Source: Tetragonia tetragonoides (Eukaryota > Streptophyta > Magnoliopsida > Caryophyllales > Aizoaceae). Taken from it: 64,000 bases of DNA. How positions within the stretch are numbered: position 1 is the first letter of the stretch; every line of letters begins with the position of its first letter. The notes beneath the pieces are model-generated. The model saw only the letters and a list, made by a program, of their open reading frames with translations. It was not told the DNA's origin and did no database searches. The DNA lies in NCBI GenBank assembly GCA_038025085.1, contig CM076147.1:31470766-31534765 (forward strand), in the 5' to 3' direction. Shown piece by piece: positions 1 through 10,084 of the stretch. Both the position numbers and the translations under genes were made by a program.

Positions 1-355
1 CCAATATTTCAATAGTGTTTAAATAATTAACTAGACTATATCCATCAGTTACATATAGCTTTTCATAAGGATAAACATTCTTACTGTAACATATTGCTGT
101 TCCAAGGTCTCCTTTGCTGGGTTGTGTAGGTCGCTATAGAGTTATCACAAGTTAAAAAGGTTGAAATTAAATACAATCAAGAGCATTACCAAAAAAAAAA
201 AAAAAAATACAATCAAGAGCAAAATTATAAGAAAAAGGGACTAATAACAGAGATAAACATCTAACCAATTCAAGTAACTCAGAAAATTTCTAATGTTTCG
301 ATAACACCACATGTATATGTTATCGTCAAACAAATATATACCGCAAGATTCTTAC

Positions 356-2226
356 CTATCCTCCATCCAAGCGACACTGTACACATCACCCAAACAGGTA
401 TCATTGGGGTATCCAGGAATAGGAGTGTCAAAACCACAATAAGTTGCATAACTACTCTCGTTCGCATTTGATGCTGTAGTCACATATATATTCAAGTCTT
501 TTGGCAAAAGACCCTCAAATATGCTACCTGATTCACACGCTTCGACATAAATAACCTGTAAAACAAAAACAATGTACGCGTAAAGATCAAAATGAAACAG
601 AGGAAGTACGACAATATGTCATAATAATCTGTCATATAATTAAATGGCTTAGTGACTTATTACCATTCTTTTGTAGGTTTTGGAAGCATGCTTCTTTTTC
701 AAGACATGTATGAGATCCTTGGCATAAATCAAATCTGTGTCTTCATTAGGCATGCCTATCTATTCACACAAGAGGGCAAATTTTTTCAATAGTAAGAAAA
801 TTTATCAATTTTGAGTATTGCCAAATTAGATTGTTGTAATTAGTAAGACTTTTAAGAGGTAATTAATTTAGATAGTGATACTTACCAAGAATCCCAGAAC
901 CACCATGGTCGGTATAGTATATGAAAATATGATCATTCGGACCACTGTCCAAAACCTTTCCAGTACCTCCCTTGATGGCTGTTTGATTCCCAAGTATCGC
1001 CGCGTATAAATTGCTAGAGTTCACAGCTTCTCCTGTGTAATCATATCCAAAAATGACCCCATATGTAATTGAGCATATAATTAGTAAAATTTTTGCTATT
1101 ACTAATCGTTGATTATGCATAATGTGGAAATCAAATTAATCATCTGAAGTTTTGTATAATCAAATAGTATTATATAAGGTTGTACAAGGGAATAAGCCAA
1201 CCTTAACAACGCCTGGATACACATTCTTGCCTTGTGGATGGTTTATGATAACACCGGGCTTAGGATTTTCTTTGTTGTAAGCAATGTCATCGTACATGAA
1301 GACGATGATGTTTTCGTCTTTGAGACCACCTTTCTTCATGATGTGATATACATGGCAAATATCTGCCTGCAAGGTGAAATGGATATAATAGAAGTTTATT
1401 TTCGAAAATAAAGCCATATAATTAAAAGGATAAAAATATGGGATAACTAATGCATTTGTGTGAATCTACTAATAATTAGCATCAAACTTGCATTTCTTGA
1501 TTATGAATTTTAATTTAATACTCAGTAGTGTAGCCAATTTTGGAAGATAAAAAGATGGATAACTTTGCTTAATGCATGTAGGGCGTAGGCAATGTAGCTA
1601 TATAGAGATTAGAGAACGTTTATAGCTCACTATTTGCTATGTCATTGATAGTTTGACATAAACTCAAAATGTATCTTCCACAGTGCAATAACAAGAAATG
1701 TTACATTTGATTTGGGAAGTGTATGAATCACACTGTCTTAGGTCAGGGTCTGAACCAAACTCGGCCCTGGTCCGGCCAAATCTGTATTTCGCCCTGAGGC
1801 CTATAAAATGTCAAGACCGACAGACTGGGAATATGAATTGTAAAATGTCACTAGTATATTTTGACACCACTAATTAACATGGTAATACTGAAGATACGTT
1901 ATAGCTGAGTCTTGTAACATTACAGGTAGAAAATAAAAAAGACATAACTACAAGATAAAAAAGACTAGCAATAATTGCCCAATCAAAGTGAAATTAAAGA
2001 AGAAAAAGTTATATACCTGATGCCTATAATTCCAAAAGCCATTAGAGCCAGCAACTAGGACAGCCCATTTTGTCCCTTCAACACTATCATCAGAAACTGT
2101 TGGAGAAGTTTCATAAAACTCACTAAACATATCAGTTGTTAAACTTCCTTCACAACAAATGGAAGAAAGGTAAAATGCAGAGACTATTGTTGTTGCCATA
2201 ACAATGACTAAGTTGTAAGAAGCCAT
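356..2226 (-). CDS. VPE: Legumain-type asparaginyl endopeptidase (VPE), copy A, exons 1-5, cut by window edge
   Basis: This family comprises vacuolar cysteine proteases (peptidase C13) that cut or ligate after Asn/Asp; some plant members are peptide ligases. Exons on the minus strand are 2017-2226, 1202-1366, 886-1042, 664-755 and 356-555. The remaining exons lie left of base 1. Exon 1 gives a hydrophobic signal peptide, then [17 protein letters not shown]. Exon 2 has KGGLKDENI and FMYDDIA. Exon 3 has the catalytic His in YYTDHGG and exon 5 the catalytic Cys in EACESGS. Exon lengths of 165, 157 and 200 bp match copies B and C. The start is the ATG at 2226, with a TATA box about 90 bp upstream. 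Oddity: the base pair before exon 3 (GAT TAC ACA) reads AT where B and C have AG, so splicing of intron 2 may fail. The loop after the TYC motif is proline-poor compared with B and C. Family is certain; whether the gene works is not. Confidence 0.85.
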
Positions 2227-2310
2227 TTTTTGCAAAAATAATCAATTGTAAATTTCTCAAGAATAACTAAGAAAATATGAGTGCATGAAAATTGTATGGG
2301 CAAAGGGGTT

Positions 2311-2320
2311 TGTATATATA
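2311..2320 (-). promoter_or_regulatory. Putative TATA box of legumain copy A
   Basis: The minus strand reads TATATATACA about 85-95 bp upstream of the ATG at 2226, a normal distance for a plant promoter with a short 5' leader. The Copia element begins about 345 bp further upstream. Confidence 0.5.
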
Positions 2321-2668
2321 GACAATTAAATGGAAAGATTTTTAAAAACAAAAAATTAAAAAAAAATGAACAAAAGAATTATGAATAAATAATCTAAAAA
2401 TCCTAATTAAAGGTTTTTGAATCATTCTGAATATATGAGTGGGTTTTTACTAGCTTATGGATATGCTTTAGGCCAAAAAAGAAATTTGAAGGTTTTTAGT
2501 AATTTTATTGCCGTAAAGACACGCATATTACTTAGTTAGAGTATATGGAGTATAAGTCATAGGAGCCTAGTTTTTGGACCTTTTCTCACTAATGGTTAGT
2601 ATATCACTTGGATAATATTTTGACGCGTAAATTAAGTTACTATTTGATATTGATTGTCACCATTTTAA

Positions 2669-2910
2669 TGATAATGTAAATAATTCAGAATATGTAAATA
2701 TTCCTCTTTGTATGTAGAGCATTAATTATATTTGTATTTCTCTAGATTATACTTAGAGTATTCTAGATAATACTTAGAATATTCTAGATATTTAGAGTAT
2801 TCTAGACTATACTTGCATATTATTGTAATCTTCTGGATTGTTCCATGTAATTACTATATAAAGAGACTAATACAACACTAATCCCTCAAGGGGAATTACG
2901 CTTATTCTCA
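2669..2910 (+). repeat. 5' LTR of the Copia element
   Basis: The 242-bp repeat starts TGATAATG and ends TTCTCA. A TATA-type sequence TATATAAAG lies at 2855-2863. Three repeats of the form AGARTATTCTAGA lie at about 2755-2806 (see findings). Confidence 0.95.
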
Positions 2911-2922
2911 TGGTATCAGAGC
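2911..2922 (+). promoter_or_regulatory. Primer binding site of the Copia element
   Basis: TGGTATCAGAGC directly follows the 5' LTR. It is the usual Copia primer site, complementary to the 3' end of initiator methionine tRNA. Confidence 0.93.
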
Positions 2923-3660
2923 TTCCCTAAACCTCCCTCTAATCACTCTCTAACTTTCTCTAATTTTTCTCTCTAATCCCTTTCTCTCTCCTGTACCTGT
3001 GTCCCCTCACCACCACCAAAACACGCACCGCTCCTCCCTCTCTACTTTTCATCCTCTCTGCTCCTCTCTCACCCCAGCTGCTCGGGCCAACAACCAGCCC
3101 AGGACACCGGATCCCTCTCGACCGGCGACCTTACCAAATCGTCACCTCCTTCTCATCAGTCACGGTCTGAACGTCGATACAGTTTCGCCGTCCCAACTCC
3201 GATCTCCTAGATCCGCTTCCACTGCCGCCGTTACTCGCCACCCACCCAACCTTCATACTCGGCCCTCAGTGCTCTCTCACTCCTCTAATATCTCACTCCT
3301 TTAATATCTCACTCCTTTCATTTCCCACTCCTCTCGTCACTTCTACTGTCCTCTATTTCACAAAACTAAAAGCCCCATCTTTTATTTCTTTTCATCTGTT
3401 CAAAAAAAAAAAAAAAAAAAAATCTGTCTTCCCACGTGACTTAAACCTTTAAACCACCTTATCCTCTTTTCCTTTCACCTTCCAGCCACTTACTACCTTT
3501 TCCCATTCCATTTAAATTTCCAAGACTTTTTACCTACAACCCACTTATTACCTATTACCCTTAAAGTCCATTTTATCCCATTCATTTTACAACCCATCTT
3601 TTCTTTTAAACAACACACACAAAAAAAAAAAAAATAAATAAAATAAAATAAAAGAAGCTC

Positions 3661-4599
3661 ATGGCCGGAGAAAATACCAACCCTCCTCCACCCATCAATC
3701 CTGAAAAGCCTTATAGCATCAACAACATCAAGGCCTATATACCCCTTATCTTAGACCTTGACGAACTCAACTATGATGCATGGAGAGAATTATTTGAAAT
3801 TCATTGCTTGAGTTTTGGGGTTCTTGGTCATCTTGACGGCACTTCCATTCCTTCGGGAGAAACTGACATAGAGTGGAAACGTCTTGATGGTATTGTCAAA
3901 TTGTGGATGTATGGGACTATCACCAAGTCCCTTCTCCAAATGATTCTCAAGAAAGGCGGCACTGCCCGTGAGGTATGGCTTAGTCTTGAAAACCTCTTTC
4001 GCGATAACAAAGATGCTCGTGCCATTCAGCTTGACAACGAGCTTCGCAATATTGAAATGGGTGAGTCCTCTGTTCATGACTACTGCAACCGCATTAAAAC
4101 CCTTTCCGACCTTCTTGCCAATATTGACAACCCTGTCCCGGATCAGAATCTTGTCACTTACCTCATAAATGGTCTCAATTCAAAATTTGAACATATGGGA
4201 CCCATCATTCGCTACCGCAATCCTTTCCCCTCTTTTCTTCAAGCTCGTTCAATGCTCCTCCTCGAGGAACAACGTCTTTCCAAACCTCGACAACCCATAG
4301 CTTCCCACACTGATCACTCATCCTCCTCCACTATCCTCTTCACCCCTACCCTCTCACAACCGGAAGCCCAATCTACCCCACCACCCTCAATGCCCCGGCA
4401 CACCGACAATAACAAAAAGAACAATAACAAAGGGAGTTGTAATGGTCGTGGGCGCCATAACTCCACACCACAACAAGCTAGGACCTCACAAAACGCGACT
4501 CAACTCGCACAACCGGTCTGGCCACCCTTCTACTGGCCGCCACCCTGGCCCGTAGCCCCTACTTGGCACCAGCCTAACACTTCAACCGCTACCCCTTAG
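3661..4599 (+). CDS. Copia Gag (312 aa, ends at an in-frame TAG)
   Basis: Structural capsid protein of the retrotransposon. It starts with ATG GCC GGA after a pyrimidine-rich leader of about 740 bases. The central part (about residues 20-200) has the UBN2/Retrotran_gag layout: a YDAWRELFEIH motif near the start, VWLSLENLF, then a helix-rich stretch ending in SMLLLEEQRL. The C-terminal third is Pro/Ser/Asn-rich. No CCHC zinc knuckle is visible; a basic patch around KGSCNGRGR is where one would be expected. The frame is the same as pol; TAG at 4597-4599 is the only break between them. Either the amber codon is a recent mutation or it is read through. Its next codon is CCT, which is not the classic tobamovirus-type readthrough context. 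Confidence 0.92.
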   Translation: MAGENTNPPPPINPEKPYSINNIKAYIPLILDLDELNYDAWRELFEIHCLSFGVLGHLDGTSIPSGETDIEWKRLDGIVKLWMYGTITKSLLQMILKKGGTAREVWLSLENLFRDNKDARAIQLDNELRNIEMGESSVHDYCNRIKTLSDLLANIDNPVPDQNLVTYLINGLNSKFEHMGPIIRYRNPFPSFLQARSMLLLEEQRLSKPRQPIASHTDHSSSSTILFTPTLSQPEAQSTPPPSMPRHTDNNKKNNNKGSCNGRGRHNSTPQQARTSQNATQLAQPVWPPFYWPPPWPVAPTWHQPNTSTATP

Positions 4600-4605
4600 C
4601 CTTCC

Positions 4606-7600
4606 TTGGCACGTGTTCCGGCGCCCTCCCCTGCGCCCGGCGTGCTCGGACGGGGCCCACACGCCACCCCTTCAGCATTCTCGGCCACCGTCCCACCACC
4701 ATGGACCTGGTTTTCACCTGCGTCCGCCAACCAATATGCTGCTCCAATTGCGCCTACCACTTCCCTTCCGCAAGCCTTCAACACTCTTTCTCTCCAGGAT
4801 CCCGGTGATGCCGGTTGGTATATGGATACAGGGGCCTCCTCCCATTTGACGTCCACACCAGGTAATCTAAATTCTGTTTTTAATAAAAGCATCACTAATT
4901 CTGTTATAGTCGGTGACGGATCCTTGATACCTGTAACTCATATGGGCTCCACTTGTTTACCCAATCCCAATCGTCCCCTTTACCTTCAGAATGTGCTTGT
5001 GTCCCCTAAAATTATTAAAAATCTTATTTCAGTTCGTCAATTTGTTAGAGATAATAAATGTTCTGTTGAATTTGACCCCAATGGCTTTACTGTGAAGGAT
5101 CTTTTGACGCGGAAAATGCTACTCCGATGTGATAGTGACGGCGACCTCTATCCTGCCACTCCCACACCTTCCGCAGCTCCACCTACCGCTCTCCTCACCA
5201 CCAGCCACTCCACCTGGCACCGCCGTTTGGGTCACCCGGGCGACACAGTTCTCCAGTCTTTAGTTTCTAGGGGTTTTATTTCTTGTAATAAAAAGGACAA
5301 ACATTCCAACTTATGTCATGCATGTCAACTAGGGAAACATGTTAGACTTCCATTTTGTCGTTCTGAGTCTGTCGTAGAGTCTCCATTTGATATAATTCAT
5401 TCAGATCTTTGGACCTCTCCCATTTCTAGTGTGAGTGGAATAAAATATTATGTTATTTTTCTAGATCATTTCTCCCAATTTTTGTGGGTTTATCCTCTTC
5501 GCCGCAAATCCGATGCTTTCTCTAAATTTCTTCATTTTCGTGCTTATGTTCATACTCAATTTAATCGTGAAATAAAAGCTTTTCAATGTGACCATGGCGG
5601 TGAATTCGATAATACCCCACTTCATGATCTTTTTGCGGCAAACGGGATGGTGATTCATTTTTCATGCCCACGCACCTCCCAACAAAATGGGAAGTCCGAA
5701 CGGATGATACGCACCATCAATAATATTGTCCGCACCCTTCTTTTTCAGGCTCACCTCCCACCGACTTATTGGGTTGAAGCTCTCCACATGGCTACTCATC
5801 TTCTTAATATTCTCCCATCCACCACAATCCAAAATGACATACCTTTCTCTAAACTCTTCAACAAACCCGTCTCCCACTCTCATCTTAGAGTTTTTGGATG
5901 TCTCTGTTATCCTAATCTCTCTTCCTCCGCCCCTCACAAATTAGCTCCCAGGTCCACACCATGTGTCTTCCTTGGTTACCCTGCTAATCATCGGGGTTAC
6001 CGTTGTCTTGACCTTCAGACTCGTAAAATTGTTATCTCTCGTCATGTCACGTTTGACGAGTCCGTATTTCCTTTTGCTTCTATTTCCTCCACACCACCCT
6101 CCACATATGACTTTTTGGATGTCTCCTCTGATATCTCACCTATCTCTCGCTCTCTTCTTGAGTCTCCGAGTGTTCCCTACCCGGTGCCACAGGTGGATAC
6201 GCCTCTTCCTCCTCCGGGGGTGACTCCATCTCCGCCCACAAGCCCTACCGCCACCTCTATATCTCCCATAAATGGCCAGGGCTCTAATGAGTCTCCCACC
6301 CCTACATCGACCAACTCTACACCTCCTCCCCCACCACCTCCCCCTCCCCATCCCACTCACCGCATAGTTACCCGGGGTCAAAATGGAATTTTTAAACCTA
6401 TCCAAAAACTTAACCTTCTTACCTCCACCCTTTCACCTATTCCTCGTTCACATATTCAAGCCCTCAAGGATCCTAACTGGCGTGCGGCCATGCAGGCCGA
6501 ATATGATACTCTTATTAAAAACGGAACTTGGGTCTTGGAACCCCTCCCTTCTGGGGTTAATGTGGTACGTTCTATGTGGTTATACAAGCACAAATTCAAT
6601 TCTGATGGGTCCCTGGAGCGATACAAGGCTCGTATGGTTGCCAATGGTAAGTCTCAACGTCCTGGTATTGATTGTGATGAAACTTTCAGTCCAGTTGTCA
6701 AACCAGCTACCATTCGCACTGTATTAAGCCTTGCCCTCTCCCGTTCCTGGCCGATCCATCAATTGGACGTGAAAAATGCTTTTCTCCATGGGACCCTACA
6801 GGAGACCGTTTACATGCATCAACCCCTTGGGTTTGTTGATCTTGTTCATCCTGATTATGTGTGTCGTCTCCGCAAATCGCTGTATGGACTCAAACAGGCT
6901 CCCCGTGCCTGGTATCAGCGATTCTCCGAGTATATGGCCCGCATCAGCTTCCAACATAGTGTCTCCGATTCTTCTCTCTTCATCTACTGCCACAAGAATG
7001 ACATGTCATTCTTATTACTTTATGTTGACGACATCATACTCACAGCTTCCTCAGACACCCTTCTACAGCGTATCATTTCCTCTCTCAGTTCTGAGTTTGC
7101 CATGAGTGATTTAGGTCCTCTACACTATTTTCTTGGGATCTCTGCAACCCGCACCAAGGACGGTCTTTTCCTCTCCCAACAAAAGTATGCTCTTGAGATA
7201 CTTGATCGTGCCAATATGACCAATTGCAAGCCTTGCACCACCCCTGTTGATACGAAGTCCAAACTTGGTCCTTCGGGTCCTCCAGTTGAGGATCCTTCTC
7301 TCTACCGTAGTCTTGCCGGTGCATTGCAATATCTCACTTTCACTCGACCCGATCTCTCTTATGCTGTCCAGCAGATCTGCCTCTTTATGCATGATCCTCG
7401 AGAACCCGATTTCAATGCTCTCAAACGCATTCTCCGATATGTCCGGGGCACCATAGATCATGGCCTCCATCTGTATCCATCCACTACCACCGGCCTAATT
7501 GCGTATTCTGATGCTGACTGGGGTGGATGTCCTGATACCCGACGCTCCACATCGGGGTATTTTGTGTTTTTGGGTAATAATCTTCTATCTTGGTCTTCTA

Positions 7601-7983
7601 AGCGCCAAGCTACCATTTCTCGATCTAGCACTGAAGCCGAATATCGGGGTGTCGCCAACGCAGTTGCTGAGACCTGTTGGATTCGCAACTTGCTCCTAGA
7701 GCTTCATTGCCCTCTCACTCGAGCTACCTTGGTGTACTGTGATAATGTCAGTGTCGTGTACTTGTCTACTAATCCAGTTCAACACCAACGCACGAAACAT
7801 ATAGAGATTGACATTCATTTCGTACGTGAGAAGGTAGCTTTGGGCCATGTTCGTGTTCTTCACGTCCCTTCCAGTTCTCAATATGCGGACATATTTACGA
7901 AGGGCCTTCCATCCACTCTTTTCAATGATTTTCGCTCTAGTCTAAGCGTTCGCCCTCCTCCCGCTCCGACTGCGGGGGTGTGA
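4606..7983 (+). CDS. Copia Pol polyprotein: protease, integrase, RT, RNase H
   Basis: Enzymes for retrotransposition, open for 1,125 codons and in frame with gag across one TAG. The open frame begins near 4600; no ATG is needed if it is made as one polyprotein, so 4606 (a TTG) is nominal. Counting from 4606: the aspartic protease motif DTGAS is at residues 74-78; the integrase zinc-binding HHCC region has RLGH and CHACQ; the integrase core shows D (HSDLW), D (CDHGGEF) and E (NGKSERM). Reverse transcriptase has QLDVKNAFLHG and YVDD (codons from 7021). RNase H has ADWGG, STEAEYRG and CDN. The stop codon TGA (7981-7983) is also the first three bases of the 3' LTR. No frameshift is seen. Confidence 0.95.
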   Translation: MARVPAPSPAPGVLGRGPHATPSAFSATVPPPWTWFSPASANQYAAPIAPTTSLPQAFNTLSLQDPGDAGWYMDTGASSHLTSTPGNLNSVFNKSITNSVIVGDGSLIPVTHMGSTCLPNPNRPLYLQNVLVSPKIIKNLISVRQFVRDNKCSVEFDPNGFTVKDLLTRKMLLRCDSDGDLYPATPTPSAAPPTALLTTSHSTWHRRLGHPGDTVLQSLVSRGFISCNKKDKHSNLCHACQLGKHVRLPFCRSESVVESPFDIIHSDLWTSPISSVSGIKYYVIFLDHFSQFLWVYPLRRKSDAFSKFLHFRAYVHTQFNREIKAFQCDHGGEFDNTPLHDLFAANGMVIHFSCPRTSQQNGKSERMIRTINNIVRTLLFQAHLPPTYWVEALHMATHLLNILPSTTIQNDIPFSKLFNKPVSHSHLRVFGCLCYPNLSSSAPHKLAPRSTPCVFLGYPANHRGYRCLDLQTRKIVISRHVTFDESVFPFASISSTPPSTYDFLDVSSDISPISRSLLESPSVPYPVPQVDTPLPPPGVTPSPPTSPTATSISPINGQGSNESPTPTSTNSTPPPPPPPPPHPTHRIVTRGQNGIFKPIQKLNLLTSTLSPIPRSHIQALKDPNWRAAMQAEYDTLIKNGTWVLEPLPSGVNVVRSMWLYKHKFNSDGSLERYKARMVANGKSQRPGIDCDETFSPVVKPATIRTVLSLALSRSWPIHQLDVKNAFLHGTLQETVYMHQPLGFVDLVHPDYVCRLRKSLYGLKQAPRAWYQRFSEYMARISFQHSVSDSSLFIYCHKNDMSFLLLYVDDIILTASSDTLLQRIISSLSSEFAMSDLGPLHYFLGISATRTKDGLFLSQQKYALEILDRANMTNCKPCTTPVDTKSKLGPSGPPVEDPSLYRSLAGALQYLTFTRPDLSYAVQQICLFMHDPREPDFNALKRILRYVRGTIDHGLHLYPSTTTGLIAYSDADWGGCPDTRRSTSGYFVFLGNNLLSWSSKRQATISRSSTEAEYRGVANAVAETCWIRNLLLELHCPLTRATLVYCDNVSVVYLSTNPVQHQRTKHIEIDIHFVREKVALGHVRVLHVPSSSQYADIFTKGLPSTLFNDFRSSLSVRPPPAPTAGV
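7971..7980 (+). promoter_or_regulatory. Polypurine tract of the Copia element
   Basis: TGCGGGGGTG lies immediately before the 3' LTR and encodes the last pol residues, so this primer for plus-strand DNA synthesis overlaps the coding sequence. Confidence 0.8.
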
Positions 7984-8222
7984 TAATGTAAATAATTCAG
8001 AATATGTAAATATTCCTCTTTGTATGTAGAGCATTAATTATATTTGTATTTCTCTAGATTATACTTAGAGTATTCTAGATAATACTTAGAGTATTCTAGA
8101 TATTTAGAGTATTCTAGACTATACTTGCATACTATTGTAATCTTCTGGATTGTTCCATGTAATTACTATATAAAGAGACTAATACAACACTAATTGCTCA
8201 AGGAGAATTACGCTTATTCTCA
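7981..8222 (+). repeat. 3' LTR of the Copia element
   Basis: Same length as the 5' LTR. The differences I count are in the middle AGARTATTC repeat, one T/C near the TATA region, and three near the end (TAATCCCTCAAGGGG against TAATTGCTCAAGGAG). The target duplication TTTAA follows at 8223. Confidence 0.95.
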
Positions 8223-8227
8223 TTTAA

Positions 8228-10080
8228 CACAAGTAGTTTATAAATAGCTTTGATTAATTGATGAGAGGAGTAGGTTGATACTGATACATACTCGAATTAA
8301 GGGAGAGAGTGTTATCGATCCTTTCAATTGTTCACTAAAAAGGATGATGACTAGTATTTTAAATAGACATCTTGTTTGTTTTCACATGTGAACAAAAGTT
8401 CAAGTTCATACTCTTTTTTGTAAGTAACAATAATGTATGTATTCGATCCAACTTGAAGAAGTATGTGTTAGGGTTCGAGTCGAATAAGATGACGAGTTTT
8501 TTAAAAGGTTGAGACTCTTTTGTGGACAAGATAAGAAGAGGACACTATTAGGAATCTAATTATATTCCTTTATTATATTAGTTAATATTGGGATAGGTGA
8601 TAGTTATCTTGTATTTTATCCTATCTTTTGTAGTCTTTGGGGTTAGTTTCCTATTTAGAATACAATAGGACTCTTGTGTCTTTGGCCTATATATAATCGG
8701 TGGTTAGTGCCTTAGACAAGAAGGAGAGGATGTGATAATGTGCTAAAAGGTATATTGCATTAGAGAGTGTGCTAAGAGGTATAGTGCATTAGAGATCGAG
8801 GTGCTCATATTCTAAGAGGGATAGAGAGAAAGAGAGTCACCATGTAAAAGGGAAAGAGGGCACCGTAAGGGGACGAACCCCATGGAGGGAGGCGTCAAAG
8901 GAAACACATAGTGTGCTTAAGAAAGAGAGAGTCACTTTGTGAGAGGTCGTGTTATTAGTTATGTGGTTGATTAATTATTAATACCAATATATGAGGATCG
9001 TGGATGTAGGTCATTGAATTGGGTCGAACACGTTAAATTGTGGTGTTGTTCTTCTTACTTATTGCTTTAATTATTTATCTCGAACTTATACAGAGGAACT
9101 ATCATAAAAGTCCCCAACAGTATGGGTACCAATAATCTAGCCCATCTCAGACCCATTTGATTTCAGCAAAAGAAGAGAAAAAAGTTGACAAGGGTGTTGA
9201 ATTACCAATGGAGAAACCTAGTTAAACCGGTTAATGTTTTTAGGGCTCCACAAATTTCTATCCGAATTTGAATTTTGGATCGGACCAGAATTGACCTGGA
9301 CCAAATATTGGAGTCAGTATATGCTTTGGTACATTCTGGGTTTTGCATAAAGCAACTAGATAGGAGTAATATAGTGTACATCTTAACACAAACCCTATTC
9401 TCAACTGGATACTTACTGGTATTTTTTATTTTTGTTTTGTCCATTGATAATAAGCCAAAAGCTAAAAGGGCGCCTGGGCAACATCCCACTGCCAAGTACA
9501 ACAGTAAGGTGTGGAGTTCACCTACGATTGGAGACCCCTTGTATTCGATACAACGCCCAAAGGCTTGGGCTAGGCCGAATCCATTTTGTTTTTGTGAGCA
9601 CCCAATTAAGGGCAAGCCCGAAGAAGGGGGCAAGAGCATGTAAGCCCTAATCATCCAAAGGGTCTCAATGGAGTTGTTGTTGTTAGGTTTCGTATAATTG
9701 TTTATCTTAAAGTTTAAATAATATATATATATATATCTTAATGCATATTTAGCTTAATTAGCTGATGACTGTGTACCTAATCTTATTAAGAGGGAAGAGT
9801 TAATTAAATTGTGAAATTGAAGATTACCATAATTGAATATAAAACTGTTCCTACTCTTTTCCTTTGGAGTATTAATGTTTTATTAATCAAAGTACCATGA
9901 GAGTATCTTTGTGAGTATTATTCTTCTTTTTGTGTATTTTAAGGAGAGAATGATTTTTTTTTATAAATAAATAAGTTGAAATAATAGTTTAAAATTTAAA
10001 ACATATTTTATTTATAAAACATCATACATGACTAACACGAGCATATTGACATGAACCCGTGCATCGCACGGGCTTTCAAA
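8228..10080. other. Gene-free stretch with decayed transposon sequence
   Basis: No gene seen. About 8,540-9,115 resembles a decayed LTR, with a TATA-like CCTATATATAAT and a phrase GTGGATGTAGGTCATTG often seen in plant LTRs, but I could not find matching ends or a target duplication. About 9,240-9,710 starts TAGGGCTCCACAAAT and shares phrases with the hAT-like element at 12,360 (GTTGTTGTTAGGTTT and ACATTCTGGGTTTTGCA-like text). It appears to be a diverged copy with about 200 bp of extra sequence in its middle. Confidence 0.4.
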
Positions 10081-10084
10081 CTAG
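10040..10084 (+). mobile_element. Helitron 3' end
   Basis: The palindrome CCCGTGCATCGCACGGG is followed by eight bases and CTAG (10081-10084), with T as the next base. A short hairpin just before CTRR, and insertion between A and T, are the Helitron 3'-end signature. The 5' end was not located. Confidence 0.6.

Larger units (their letters stand above)
2669..8222 (+). mobile_element. Complete Ty1/Copia LTR retrotransposon, 5,554 bp
   Basis: Two 242-bp LTRs (2669-2910 and 7981-8222) begin TG and end CA, and differ at five positions by my reading (about 98% identical). The target duplication TTTAA lies at 2664-2668 and 8223-8227. A tRNA-iMet-type primer binding site follows the 5' LTR, and a G-rich polypurine tract precedes the 3' LTR. 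Gag and pol are in one frame and separated by a single TAG. The domain order protease, integrase, reverse transcriptase, RNase H is that of Copia. It sits upstream of legumain copy A in opposite orientation, about 440 bp from that ATG, and is a fairly young insertion. The Gag without a visible zinc knuckle suggests the Ale/Retrofit group, but this is inference. Confidence 0.96.

Noticed and set aside
2999..3304. Open frame in the Copia leader
   Set aside because: It has no ATG start, is low-complexity Pro/Ser/His text in a CT-rich untranslated leader, and has no recognisable domain.
8540..9115. Solo LTR
   Set aside because: The text resembles a plant LTR, but I could not find matching terminal TG/CA repeats with a target duplication, so I did not call it.
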